A program made the translations under genes and the position numbers. 64,000 nucleotides of DNA from Paramacrobiotus metropolitanus (lineage: Eukaryota; Tardigrada; Eutardigrada; Parachela; Macrobiotidae). The stretch lies in NCBI RefSeq assembly GCF_019649055.1, contig NW_026570244.1:1331908-1395907 (forward strand). The letters run 5' to 3'. Shown one piece after another: positions 43,216 to 55,706 of this stretch. A model generated the notes under the pieces. That model made no database searches and had not been told where the DNA came from. It worked only from the letters and a program-made list of their open reading frames with translations. Position 1 is the stretch's first letter, and the number at the start of each line of letters is the position of its first letter.

Positions 43216-44601
43216 TAAACACAGCAACTTGTTATTCATTTTTAAAGAACAGTATCGAAGTGTTTTCTCGTTTTGGATTAAACGCAAGTACTGTAAAGTG
43301 TAAACAGACTAATCTTTTGGAGTTTTACAAATTTTTAAACGGGTTACGATATAGCCTGCCGTAAACAAGATCATCAGCCGCAAATAGAGCTGAGAGAATA
43401 TCAGTTAGTGCTACATTTGGACATCAGTTTATAAGATCTGAAATCGACAGAATTCCAGTCTTCTCTGTATTCCTTGTTCTGCAAGGGGGAGGGGGAAAAG
43501 TACTTGGCTTTTAGACGCCGGCACGGATCGAGGTTGCACGGGCACGGAGCTACCCGCCTCGATCATCACGGAAATGGAAGAAGAAGGCGAAGATACAACA
43601 GGAAGCCGGCGAGGTACGAGCAACGGAGTATCCACGCCAGCGTATTAGCACAGAAATCCACCCTGGGAAGGCGGCCTCCGACCAGGAAGCGACTCCGGTG
43701 GGAGCTAATTTACGTAGAAGAAGGGATGTCCTCTGTTGCATGCCACTGTGGATTACGTACTGATTCTCCGCACTGCGATGCGATGCTTGTTGCCTTCGTA
43801 TACTCACATCCTACGCTACGCTGCACGGCTGCAGCAATTACAAATCAACGAAAAAATTAATTCCTGGATTTCTGTTTAGAATTTACATTGTGTACTAACT
43901 AAACTTAAAGTAGATTTTTTGCTCGATCAAATGCAGCAACATCCTCCTAATGTTGGCTCCGTTCTTAGATTGTTGACCTTTGCTGTCTTAACTTCGTAGG
44001 TCGTTAAACCGTTTTTCGGATTGTTATGACTCAAAAGCTTATTTATTCGAAAATCAGCACAAGTACAGTACGGCCAGTATCGGGCTTGTTGCTGTCGCTG
44101 TCAGATTGTTAAACTGTCAGACTGAAAATAATGCTACACCGTTCACACAGTAATAACACTTCGCTGATGGATCAAGTTGACTTGAAGAACACGTACACCA
44201 CAGCGATGAACAGCATGATGAAGAAACGCGATTCGCTAAAGTCTATTTGTAAAGATCAGTCCTTTGCTGTACAGGATACGGCGATATTGGCCTAGTGCGT
44301 ATCCCAGTACGCACGCAGCGAACGATTCTTTGCTGATAGGAAAACCATCATGGAACCTTGGGGCAATTAGACAGACTCTGGCTAGCAATGTTCAAGGGAG
44401 CTGTTGTTAGCAGCTACGCGTGAAGCCCGGCACAGGTCGGCTTATTTGCGGCCAGCGGGTGCGCTCAGCACTGTCAGCAGTGAACACAGCGTGATTCGTC
44501 GTCCTCCATGGAACTTCAGTCGAGGGCCATGGACCAGCAGAGCTCTACAGGCTACAGAGTGGTCAAGACGTACTCCCGACGGCTTGGGAATGGTCAGCGT
44601 G
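43216..44601. other. spacer between ABI-B and P1B
   Basis: The first 300 bp match the A copy downstream of the retrotransposon (23885-24215). An open plus-strand stretch at 43474-43860 has no recognisable content. The P2 and P1 scraps found in the A copy are not evident here. Confidence 0.5.
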
Positions 44602-47065
44602 TCAGGAGCGGCTGGTGTTCAGTTGTAAGGCTTCAGGGTAGAAGGATCTGTAGAAATCGTAGAACGAGTCCAGATTGGGCTGCGTGGCGGGCCGTCTGTG
44701 GAGGAGCTGCCAGTGGAACAGCCAGTGATTCCTCAGCCGCCTCCCAAACCGGCCCAGATCCACCCGGTGCGCCTGCACTGGCCCGTCCGGATACTTGAGC
44801 TCGATGTCGAAGGCGATGGACAGCGTGTCGGCGTTGGTGTCGTCCATGTCGAAGCGCTGCAGCAGCTGCATGTCCAGTACGCGCAACAGCTCCTCCTTCC
44901 TCGACAGCAAACGATGGGCGGTGTCATCGGTCAGATGGTATCCGGCGACATTGTAGCCAGCAATGCAGTGTGCGCAGTCGGCGGAAACGTCTGTGAATGG
45001 AGCGGAGGATCGGAGGGGAGGGGAGAAGCCCAAGAAGCTTTCACGCCAGTTAAACTGTTTCCAATCTGGGGTCAGCTTGTTCTTGGCCGTCTTCTGGAAG
45101 ACGAAGAGACTGGCACTGAACTGCTGCCGATCTGGCATGATCTTCACTGCGAAGCAGTACTGCGCGTTGGTGGCCGGGCCCAGCCAGTCGGATGCCAGCA
45201 GCAGCAGCGGCGCCAGACTGTCCTGGAAGGCCGCCTCGATGATGATCACCTCGTCGTGGCAGCGGATGCCCCACGCTGGCGTTGCGGCGAAGGTGAAGGC
45301 CTCCATGGCCGTTAGAGCGTAGTAGACCCCGGATCCATGCCGGTCCCGCACATTGCGGGTCACAGGATACGGCCCCTGCAGCTGGCCCGTCAAGTGCGGA
45401 TTCCGCTGCAGATGGACTCCCAGGTTGAAGGCCGCGTCATCGGCAACGCGACTGCTGCTGCAGCTGAAATACACCCAGTCCTGGTGGACGAAGAGACGCC
45501 CGGGGTGCCTAAAGTCATCCGCACTGTAGGTAACCACGCGGCCGAACTCGTCGCGCCGTCCCAGCACGAGAACCGTGCCGGCTGCCAGGCCCATGTCCTT
45601 GTCGCACAGCAGGGATTCCGCTACGCCCAGGTACTGCTGCAGCTTCCTCTCTGCGCCTGTTCAACGACCAAGCAGCTCAGTGTCTTCTATGAACTAAGCT
45701 CTCACTTTGATTCCAGATTAAATTATTACATAATATTATACGGCGAAATAATTACTGGTAGTGTGAGGTATCAGACGGTACACGTTGACGTATGTATTTT
45801 ATGTACAGTACACATAATTTGCACCGAGCGCGAAGCGCCCGAGGTGCTGCAATAAGTCTTCGTCAAGAGCATAAAATTTGTCTGAAGCCACGAAGAGCGT
45901 ACGTCACGCTTTTCCAATTCCACAATCCCAATACCATTTCCCAGTGGTATTGGCGCTCGCGCTCGTGCAATAATGTGGTTCGCAAACCACCGCTAGTATT
46001 ACCGTTCTACGGACGCATCGCGGAAATCAAATGACAATCACAACAACAACAAATGCATGCACATTCCGCTTGCCGCTTCTGGCCGCAGCCCAGTCCCGGC
46101 AGTCCGGCCGGGCTTATTCTTACAATCTTACTTACCCCAGTCCCAATGCACGCCGTTCAGCGCTGCGTACCCGGCCAAGGCGTCCACGAAGGCCATACCG
46201 GCAGCCCGTTGGGCATGACTAGTGTCAGTAGCTCGCAGCTGTACGGCTGCCTGATCAATATCATCCAGCTTCAGCGGCGCTGCAAATCGCCAACAGAATA
46301 GATAAGCACCCCGTTGCGCCTCGATCTTAACCAGTACGAGTACTTAGTATGGATACTGAGAGCTACGACCCTATGCATTATTGCATGGTATTATTGCGTG
46401 GACAGTGGACACTCACCGTCACGGGGGCGTGGCTGCAGCTCGTCTAATCCGGCACGGATAGCCGCCTGCGCCCTCCATCGCCAGCCGGCGGCGCTCGTCA
46501 TCGTGCCGTCTTGAGGGTCCAGCAGATCCTGTGAGTAACAGGCCGACACTGACACGGTCATGAAGTGCATTTAGCCGTTTGCGCTGGCCATATCAGCACA
46601 TAAGCATGCAGTGGATGATACAACGGCAGCGGGAATAGGAATTGCTGCATTACTGTAGTAAATTTAGTACACGGCTGACGTACCAGCACCAGTTGGCCCA
46701 CCACCGCGATGCCCCGCTCCTCCCGTCGTCGTGCCGTCTCCACCGCCCACCGGGCCGCCATCGTCAGGTCGCCGGGGGCCAGCAGAGTGGCGGTGAGGAT
46801 GCTGCAGCCGATGCGCTTGCGGTGCAGGAAGGCCAGGCAGGCCCGCAGGAGGTCGCTCCGCTGTGCCGGGCTGCTACTGCGAGTGCTACGCAGCTCCGCC
46901 GTGACGAGCTGCGGGCCCAGCTGCTCCAGCGTCTGCACGGCGTCCAGACGGCGGCGGGCGGGGTCGGGGGCATAGTAGAAGCGGTCGGTCGGGTGGCGGG
47001 TGTAGGTGTCATCCTGCAGCGCCTGAATGATGCCTGCCACATCCACATCCGGCGGCGTGCCGGTC
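44602..47065 (-). CDS. uncharacterised family gene P1B
   Basis: Exons 46684-47065, 46417-46528, 46136-46279 and 44602-45656 join in phase to about 564 codons and mirror P1A exon for exon; length differences are whole codons (or 1+3n at matching phases). The last exon keeps ERKLQQYLGVAESLL, VLVLGRRDEFGR, LFVHQDWVYFSC, RDRHGSGVYYAL, EVIIIEAAFQ, LGPATNAQYCFAVKI, VFQKTA and FGRRLRNHWLFHW. Substitutions against P1A look conservative and frame-preserving, so selection for a protein is plausible. As in P1A, the N-terminal exon is not identified. Function unknown; the family is not one I recognise. Confidence 0.72.
45835..45995 (+). repeat. dispersed 160-bp repeat, copy 1
   Basis: TTCGTCAAGAGCATAAAATT, GTCTGAAGCCACGAAGAGCG and CGCTTTTCCAATTCCA are followed by GTGGTTCGCAAACCACCGCTAGTA. 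The same words in the same order occur inverted at 49046-49222 and, diverged, at 63587-63725. Located in the P1B intron. Confidence 0.85.
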
Positions 47066-48277
47066 CTGCAGTCGCCACTGCCTATTCCACGATATCCAGG
47101 GGCATGATAGCCTGCAGTACAATTACACTATAGAAACGGTACAGACCAGAAAAGAGTACCAGCTGAGCTAGCGCGGACGGACTTGCGCAGTAACACACGC
47201 GTCTTGTAAGAAGCACTTTAGGCACAGTTAAGTATGTATCATGTATCCAGCAAGCTAAAATTGTTTAGCCATTTAGGTGTTCATCAATTATTTAGGATGA
47301 GTTGTTCAATTAATTAAAGTACATGGGCCAAAAGATCTGTTACAGAGATTGGGAAGAGGATTTCGCTACAATCCGGCGAGATTCGTAGTCTTGAGTTTTT
47401 GGAACAGAACATACTCTAGGAATTCAACGTGGTAATGCTGCTTCTGTAATCGGTACCGTTGTGGATGTTGTTTCGTTTAGCCGTAATAAGTCTTGATACT
47501 GTTATCGCGCTACTGAAATAAAATACACCCACAGCAAGTGATATTTCGGCTTTTTTTTAATGTTTAAAGCTTTAATAATAAAGTAGTATATCACCGCTGT
47601 TGCACCTTCCTGTTATTCTGGCGCCTAGTGCGAATACTGTATAGTGTATACTATAATTATAAGAAAAAATAATGAAATTAATATAAACGTAGTTAACCTA
47701 AGCATTTAGCTGTTTATGTATTTGTCAATTTACATGTTATGCATCGACGTATTGTAACAGGTAACAGGGGGCGGACAGCAATTCAATTTAATTATTCATT
47801 TATTATGTAGCTGTTTAGATGCAGTACGAAGTATGCAAACTACTAATCGTAAGTACAGTATTTAGCAGGTTTAGCTATTCAGATTATCAGATATTTGGGT
47901 AAGTATTAAATTTTGGTGTTCACTGTACAGTCTGGACGTACGTGCAGTATTTATAATTATCACAATAATACCGTAACCATAATTCTTTCCACAAAATTAA
48001 TGGTACTTACTCGTTCTACCTATAAGTACTTCTCGGCAAAACACTGACAGTAAGTGTAGTACTCGTACTGTACATTTGTATTAAAGTGAAATTAATATTG
48101 TGTACAGTGTACATATTGTACTCGTACTCGTAGTGTGTATTGTAGTACAGTACTTAATATCAGTTTGCGTACTATGCTTGCTCCTGCTGGGCACAAACAG
48201 ATACCTAAGTATTAAAAAAACAGAATTAAAAATACTGTACTCAACGCTGGATTCCATTTTTCCAGCTATGTAGTCAA

Positions 48278-48511
48278 TTAATTGTAAGTAGTCCTACCAT
48301 GTCCATGCGCATCGGCACCTGCCTCGCTGGCCGTGCTGACGCCTGATGTACCATGCCAGTCCTGACTGTAACGCAGTCCTACAACGCGACTGTTCCGCGA
48401 GAGAATCCTCGCCTGGACTGCCAGGATCGCAACCTTCGTCAGGGCACGTCGGCTGGTGTTGCTTAATAACGGCAACATTGCTTGGAGATACTGTAGAGGA
48501 TTCGACAGCAA
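48278..48511 (-). other. possible upstream exon region of P1B
   Basis: Counterpart of 29560-29880, with AMLPLLSNTSRRALTKVAIL conserved. The expected donor reads GCGAGG rather than GT, so splicing here would need a GC donor or a different border. Confidence 0.35.
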
Positions 48512-49045
48512 CTTAACGGCAGTCAGGTTAATAACAGCATCTACGCTCCAGTGCAGCAGTTTCCGACTTCTGGTAAGTAACGATAAATTCTGACGAATCT
48601 GTGAATGTGCTGCGTGTGTAACAAGTTGAATAAGGTAACGGTTGAATTTCTTGTACTAAATACCTAAACAACTTGTAATAACGTATCGACAAGCAAAGTC
48701 ACAAACCGAACTCGACTGAACTGAAGGCATAGGATTACAGTATTAGTTCTTGTAAAAAAGTTGAGGTACACTAGTGACTAGTCCTTATTCAGTCTGCGTA
48801 CAGTGGATAGCGTCACACAAAACTGTCAAAAAGAAAAACATAAATCAATGTATTAACGGTACGCAAGCGTGGCTTCTGGGAGGCGCATGATTAAAGCGAT
48901 GGTGTGCGCAGTCGGCAACCCCTGCGGGTGCGGTTTGTATCAGCAGTTACTTGCATTCCACTTCCGGTCGTACTGCAAACACTTCAATTATTTTGCAATA
49001 TTTTGTCGTATTTCAGATGTTTTCTTTACCTTTAATAAATAAGTA

Positions 49046-49222
49046 CTAGCGGTGGTTTGCGAACCACATTATTGCACGAGCGCGAGCGCCAGTACCACTG
49101 GGAAATGGTATTGGGATTGTGGAATTGGAAAAGCGTGACGTACGACTACGCTCTTCGTGGCTTCAGACAAATTTTATGCTCTTGACGAAGACTTATTGCA
49201 GCACCTCGCGCTTCGCGCTCGG
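49046..49222 (-). repeat. dispersed 160-bp repeat, copy 2 (inverted)
   Basis: Near-identical reverse complement of 45835-45995, including TACTAGCGGTGGTTTGCGAA and TTATGCTCTTGACGAAGACT, so copies 1 and 2 are recent relative to the copy at 63587. Confidence 0.85.
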
Positions 49223-49348
49223 TGCAAATCATATATCCGATACAAACTAAATACCGAAAACAACGTTCATAAAAGAAACACTTCCTCTGTGCTGCTTCCT
49301 CTCTTACAGGTTCGACTGTGCCATTGCAGTGATTACGTGATTCTGCGG

Positions 49349-49371
49349 CGCACATTTTGCCAAAATGTGCG
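49349..49371. repeat. 11-bp palindrome, 1-nt spacer
   Basis: CGCACATTTTG, a single C, then its exact reverse complement. Close upstream of the zinc-knuckle ORF. Confidence 0.85.
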
Positions 49372-49462
49372 GCGCTGATTTTGGAATATAGATATAACTC
49401 CTAGTTGCGTTATTTCGTAAATTCTTTCACTCGATAACTCAAAAAATGCAGGAGAAAATTCC

Positions 49463-49777
49463 ATGATTGCAAATGAAAGATTTCCAAATAAAACGTTTCC
49501 ATCGAAACGAGATACCGCCATACGATCGTACTGGGTTTTGCGTTTAGCATACTGTAGTCACAAAGCGAGCGCTTGTCAATCTCGTCTTCCTGTGTGTGGA
49601 AGATGCAGGGAAGCGCATTTTACACGTGAATGCCAAAATGATGCCGTGACTATAAATGTTCAAACTGTTCGGAGAATCACGCTGCTGGATCTACCAACTG
49701 TCGCTCGCAACAGCGGGCTGTGGAGAAGTACCGTACTAGGTTTTGACAACGCTTTTCTCTCAGCCCTAAATATTTGA
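49463..49777 (+). pseudogene. retroelement zinc-knuckle ORF fragment
   Basis: About 100 codons include CGRCREAHFTREC, a C-x2-C-x4-H-x4-C zinc knuckle like those of gag or LINE ORF1 nucleic-acid-binding proteins. Nothing else of an element (reverse transcriptase, LTR) is seen nearby. It could equally be a cellular CCHC protein exon; the isolated setting favours a retroelement scrap. Confidence 0.4.
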
Positions 49778-50317
49778 TAAATGATAATTACTGTATTGCA
49801 CTGAATATCTGAAAGACTGAAACCACCTTGACCGGTCCAATATTCTACCCTGAAAACTGACCTTTACAACTCAGCCTGGAAACCATCATGAAGATTGCAG
49901 TAACACTGCTGCCATGAAGAATTAAATGACCTCAACCAAGATTTGTTGGAGCAAGTAAAATCCTCAACAACAACAACAGCATACTGTAGTGTACAGTACA
50001 GTGTACAAACATCGTACAAACAGCATAACAGCCATCAATAACAGCCGAGTAAGCTCAACGGCATACAGATCTCACAGTGGACAATCCATAAGAAAACACG
50101 CTGACGAATAAATAAAGCCTTTTGTGTGGATAACACGCTGTCTGATCCGGCGTTCAGACGACCCTCCGCACGCCGACGTAGCAGGGACAGTAGGGCGTGT
50201 GGTGCAGCGGACGGTGCGGGTGCGTCTCTCCGGTGTGTGGACGAGGTGGTTCATGCCCGGCCTGCAGCAGCGTCAGGAATCACCGAATCAGGAGCGGGAA
50301 GCCCTGACCGCTTCTCC

Positions 50318-50340
50318 CGTCCCACGTCTCACGTGGGACG
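50318..50340. repeat. 10-bp palindrome, 3-nt loop
   Basis: CGTCCCACGT, CTC, then ACGTGGGACG, an exact reverse complement. It lies in the GC-rich block homologous to 31440-31900. Confidence 0.85.
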
Positions 50341-50577
50341 GACGACGGTGTCCGGCCGGCGTGTTGCCAACTTGCCACTGCACTTCGGCATGCGGCCGCG
50401 GAGCAGTCCGGACAGTTGGGCGACCAGCAGGTGCCAAAGCCCAGCTGGTTATAAGTACCGAGTACCGACATAACATCCATAGGACGATTACCTTCATGCT
50501 GTCGCGCTGTTCCTGCCGGGTGCATGCGCTGGTTCTGCTACAGCGCAATGTAGTCGCCTCCAGGGTAAACTAGGTAA

Positions 50578-52530
50578 TTAGGATACTGGGCGAGGGAAAA
50601 GGTCATTCAGCGTCTGACCAACGGTCTCCGTCTCGCCCGGCAGCTGCAGGATGACGTGCTCCAGCTGATCCACCTGCCCCTGTAGTTCGGCGTTCTGTTC
50701 ATGGCCGTCACGAATTTGTGCTAATCCAGGGTCTTGTAAGGGCCCACGCGCTCCGTCAGCTCCAGCAGCTTCGGCTCCTCCTACCAACACTCACAACAGT
50801 CAAATAAAATAGATTAAAAATACACTAAATAAGACAAAACCATTATCATTATAATAATGATAAATACATATTTTACTCTCAAATTAACAAATCAAGGCAT
50901 ATTAACAAGTAAATTCCAATTCTCTTTACAGCAGCCAATGTAACTCCTTAATGCGCGCAGTGCATTCTTGAGGTAGATGACCTCGGAGTCGGCCTGGATG
51001 ACGCGGTTCTTGTACATCTGCATCTCGTCCTCCAGATTGCGGATCTTCCCCTCGAAGGCCTTGGCGTGGGCGGCCGGCTGCGGCTGCGAGCTGGCCAAGG
51101 CCGGCGTGCTGACGGCCATATCTCCGTCTGCCACTGCGAGTGCATCAGACTCCGACTGGGCGGACGCCGGGAAGAGCCGTCAGCTTGCGTGCGCAGTTGG
51201 TACGACTGCTCCTTCTCCTTCCGCAGCTCCACCGTCAGCCCGTCCAGCAGCCGCTTCAGCTCGTGGTTCTGCGAGACGGCGCGGCTCAGCGCCACCTTAT
51301 CGCTCTCCACGGACGCCAGCAAACTGCTGCGGTCGCTGGCGCTGGTGGACAGCTGCTCGTTCATGATCAGTGTCGTTTAGCCGCGCACTCCGCGCTGTGT
51401 TCGTGCAGACGCGCTTCGCACTGCTGCAGGGCATCGCTCTATACAAATAAATTCTTTAATTAGCATTAGCTGATAAATCATAGTATGTATCACTGGAATA
51501 ACGGTCAGGCAATCGGTAATTTCGTCGTTTTATTTGCTAATTAATTTTTATCATCACTGATTAAAACAGCGATTACAGTACAGTCAATCGCTATCGCTTG
51601 TGAGTTGCGCGATAGTCTTTGACTGACCTTCTGCTGGTTGGCCGACGCCAGTCTAGCTTCTCTTGCTGCAGCTGGTCCATGAGGCTTTTCTGCTGCGCCG
51701 CCGAGTTCAGAAGTTATTCTAACGCAGAAAACAAGCTTTATTTACGCACGAATTTTTGAGTCGACGCGCTGATTAGCGTATTTGCGAACTAAAGGCTCTG
51801 GCTGCGCGTTCTCCTTGACGGCTTTCCCCGCATCCTCCCGATCCGGCATGAGCGGGCACGCCGGAGCGGTAGGGCGTCCATGTCGCGGCGCGGCGTGGCC
51901 GTCTCCAAAGACTCTCCAACTACTCCTGCTCGCGGAGTCGGCGGCGTCGCGCTGCGGTATCCGTCCTGCGCAAAAAATCCCCTCTTCGACTACGAGTACC
52001 GACCCAGATTACTAACACGCGCACTATGTTGACCCCGTGGAGGCGCTCAGGGCCGCTTCGAATCGCTTAGCCCCTAACGCTAATACATGTCACATGATGA
52101 GCGATTTCCTTGGGAAGAACCGCTAGCTTTATGGAGATCATTTGCCAGTCTAATAATTATGATTAATTTTTCCACCAACACCTTTTAACCGAACGTTTAA
52201 AATAAAGCAAATCCAGGGACTGCGGTGCTTGACGCAGTCGGTGATTCTGTGTTCCCCGGCGGATACCCGGAAGTGTGACCGCGTATTGCGAATATAGCTA
52301 TATGGGCAATTTGGGAAATTCCTACTATTCTCCTTGGAGAATGCGGCAGGTTCCCGTGATGAGCGGCAGCCGGCAGGGGCGTGCCCGCGAACACGAGGAA
52401 ATGGAGGGAGGAAAGGCGCGGGCGAGGAGTGGTCGGAGAAGGATACGGAGAGCTCCTGCGCCGTGCCATCCCTTCCGATCGACCAGTCCTCCGCGCCGTG
52501 GCCTTCTTCATGCGGAACATGTTCAACGGG
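50578..52530 (-). pseudogene. GOLGA2: GM130/golgin-A2 remnant, copy B
   Basis: Minus-strand pieces in order: LMDQLQQEKLDWR (51650-51710), DALQQCEARLHEHSAECAAK (51370-51440), SVESDKVALSRAVSQNHELK (51180-51365), AKAFEGKIRNLEDEMQMYK (50950-51070) and VDQLEHVILQLPGETETVGQ (50600-50690). SRAxSQNxELK and LxGETxTxG are GM130 landmarks in the correct order. The HIQTIG exon present in copy A is missing, and the N-terminal half is reduced to GC-rich sequence with mixed frames (51790-52530). Different exons survive in A and B, so neither looks like a complete golgin gene. Confidence 0.62.
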
Positions 52531-53487
52531 CAGAGTGCAGACCAGACATGTGCGTTATACGTACTCTACACCAGTACAACAGCAACGCACTCAAGGGACG
52601 CAATCACCAACGGGCAACGAGAGGCCCAACTCGCATCGCGCTCTTCCACGGCCGCCACGCGACTCACGCCGCGTGGCGCCGTGGCCTTCGTCTCGGTGGA
52701 CGGCGCTTTCCAAGTCCCAGTAGGCAGTAGCAGATTCTCTGCCGAGATTACTATGTCGCGACGAGGCAATCACAGCCACACTAGCCTGCTTTCTACGAGC
52801 ATCCTGCCAGTACAGTGCGTTGTCGTGTTTCCACTGGCAGTTGTTGTCAGCCCAGGCCATGCTCAGCAGTCATACGCTCGCTGTCATACAGATTCTGCTT
52901 CCTGCACCACAGAGTACAGATACACGTACTCTCGGTGCTCATCCCGCACGCAGTATAAATCTTCCTTCTCCTCACACACACTTAACCAACACGCACCATA
53001 ATGATCGTATTCAGTATTATGCATAAAAATCTAAAGTGATCACAGAATTCAATAATGGAGCGGAAAAGTTTAATGAAGTTTTAATGTTGTAAAAATTGTG
53101 CTGTTTTTTAATTATCGCATAACACGTTGTACTACAGGTGAATAAAGAACAGATCACCGGATGGAAAGTTCGACAACTAGATGGGATCAAAGTAGCCAGG
53201 GAATAATAAGAAATTGTCAGAGTAGGTTCTGGTTACTACCGTCGTAGTGAGCAACCGTATGGTGTAAGTACTGAAAATACGTACAAACTGCATGGAGGAA
53301 AACGAAAATTCATGTACTACGAGTAGCGCTGCACAGTTGTTACAGTACTTACAATACAGAATACAGAAATTAATAATACCATCAACCGGAATTTACTCAA
53401 CTCACAGGAACATTATTATTAACGTCTAAGCAGATCAAAACCAGGAGTAGCTTCTGAACAAACACTTTGTCGCGTCAAATCACAAGA
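52531..53487. other. spacer between GM130-B and P2B
   Basis: A GC-rich first half has open frames but no recognised protein; the second half is AT-rich. Corresponds to 34700-35632 in copy A. Confidence 0.5.
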
Positions 53488-55603
53488 TCACGAAACAGTG
53501 CTGTTATGCTGCAGCCAGGCCGAATAGACCTCTTTGCAGTAGCCCGACAGATCAACTGTATACAGTTTCCTATCACCATTCCGCATCACGATCGGGAGAT
53601 CAAACTTGACAGCATCATACACTGCAGCTTTGTTTAGCTCGCACCGGAATACTAAATCCATGTCGAATATGGTAAGGATTTCCGCTTTGGTCATTTTTTC
53701 ACACTTTAGTGCAGTCACACGATGATTATTGACCATGTACACATTATACACACCATCTTTTTCTCCAGTGGGAGTCGACACCAGATCGCATTCGATCTTA
53801 CCGGGTCCAGTTTTCCCGATGGGCGCGGCGACCTTACGGAAAACCCACACGCACCCGTTGAAATAGACTTTGCTGTAGCCGACTTTGACCGCAACGCAAT
53901 ACTGTATGCGGGTAGTTTTCCCAAGCCAGTTGGCTGCCTCGATAAAGAGAACGGCTGTGTTCTCATTGGAGAAACTCGATTCAATCACGACGGCTTCCTG
54001 GGCGAATACTTCCGGTGGGTCATGCAGGGCTGAGAGAAGTATTCCGCTGTCGGCGTTTTTCGTTTTAACTGTTCCACAGCCGTGACGGTCAACGATTTCC
54101 CCGGAGAACTGATAGCCCTCTACAGCATCGTTGCCTAGGGCACGGAGGATCCTCGCAGTCAGCCCTCCGACTGAGATGGTGTGGACAATGGTGATCCGCG
54201 CCATGAAATACACCCAACCGTTATGGACAGTCACACGTCCACTTTCTCCGGCAAACTTCTCATCATCATAATCTCGCCAATCGTACTCCTTGTAATGACC
54301 CAGGACCAACTGCGCTTCCCTCCCCACAGCGCCCGAGCGCACCAAGTATAGGGCGTTGCGCATATCCTCAATAAGTCTGGAATCTATCAAAACACAGAAA
54401 TCAGAGATAAATTAATCACCACCGCTTCCCCAACTGCACAACCGATCTGCAAAGAAGAACCACGCCTTTTACCAATGTGATTGAATTCGTTAGGCGCAAT
54501 GGAGAGAAGCCCAGCCGCTTTCTTAACCAACATCAACGAGGCATCCAAATAAGATGCAGACTCATCTCCTCGCATGACTCCACCTACAACGCAAACTGTC
54601 AAGACAGCAGAAAGTACAGTGCAAGTGTGCAAGCACACAACACTAACCGAACGCGTCCAACGCGGCGGCACGTGCCACTGCACGCCGTTCAGCTGCCACT
54701 TCGTCGATGAGACCGGAGATGACCGCGGGGCTGGCGAAGGCTCGCAACTCCGTGTAAAGGAGATTCTGCAAGCACATGGCCGTCAGTACAGAAAAAGCAT
54801 TAATAACAGATACATTATCGAAGCACTGCGTGGCGTGAACCGAATAGCAGTTAGTCTTACAGTTATTTACTTGCAGTGTAGATAATCCTTATTACATTTA
54901 AATAATGCTGCACAAAATCAACCACAACACTACAAGTACAGCCAATTTCTCACCAGCATCAATTTGCCGACTTTACTCATTTCTAGCTTTTCACGGTCTT
55001 TCGCAGCAGCGACGATGGCACGCGCCTCGCGGGAGAGGTCGTTGGGAGCGGAAAGTGTGCACTTCAGAATCGAATAGCGAGAACGTTTCTTGTGCAGGAA
55101 AGAGACAGAGGTGACCAGCAAGTGCCGGTGCACAGCCGGAGGGAGGCGCAGCGGTCGACGGTCGCGCAGCAGGCCATCCACGGCCGCCACATCGAGGTGC
55201 TTGTGCAGTTCCGGCTTGGCAACGGTCATGCCATCCAGCACGCGGTGGAGGTAGTCTCCCGAGTCTGCGATATCATCGGGAAGAAAACGGATGTACAATG
55301 CGCATGACACGGCTCAGTCGACGTCTTACCCAATTCGATCGAGGGACATTTTGCCAGTTCCGCCAAGCAGTGCTTAATATCTTCCTGTGCAACAACAAGA
55401 ACAAGCATTCAGTAAGCAAGTCGTATTACCAGTGACCACTGCACTACAGAAACCAAGTCATACATACGATTGCCGCATCCGACACCGATTCCCATCGCGA
55501 GTTGGCAGCCAGCGTCGCAGCGCTGCGGCTGAAAATCACAGGCAGCTTGCCCGGTTGCCGCCGAACGGTGCTCGTCGGCTCATCGATGCTCAGCTGATAG
55601 TCC
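53488..55603 (-). CDS. uncharacterised family gene P2B
   Basis: Six exons (55468-55603, 55330-55384, 54954-55264, 54648-54765, 54473-54583, 53488-54383) match P2A in number and phase and give about 542 codons. Recognisable blocks: KLPVIFSRSAATLA in exon 1, EDIKHCLAELAKC in exon 2, FLHKKRSRYSILKCTLSAPN in exon 3 and NLLYTELRAFASP in exon 4. The last-exon domain has [103 protein letters not shown] and CEKMTKAEI. The fragments fused to ABI-A and ABI-B come from this part of a P2 gene. The 5' end abuts the LETM1-C 3' end within about 100 bp, so the true first exon may have been lost at the duplication border. Confidence 0.72.
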
Positions 55604-55706
55604 CTTGAATAAACATTATTCAAGTTAAAGGCAAGTAAGAAAAAAATAGATCGAAATAATTAACAAGAAACTGAGGATGCTCAGAAAATTAATGCTAATA
55701 TAATCT

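Larger units (their letters stand above)
47066..50577. other. spacer between P1B and the GM130-B remnant
   Basis: AT-rich, aligned in parts with the A spacer (28600-30130), but lacking the two inverted-repeat elements found there. It holds the conserved exon-like stretch, a dispersed repeat, two palindromes and a zinc-knuckle ORF fragment, listed separately. Confidence 0.6.

Noticed and set aside
43474-43860. 128-codon plus-strand open frame between ABI-B and P1B
   Set aside because: No recognisable motif, no splice context, and no counterpart kept in copy A beyond about 24215.
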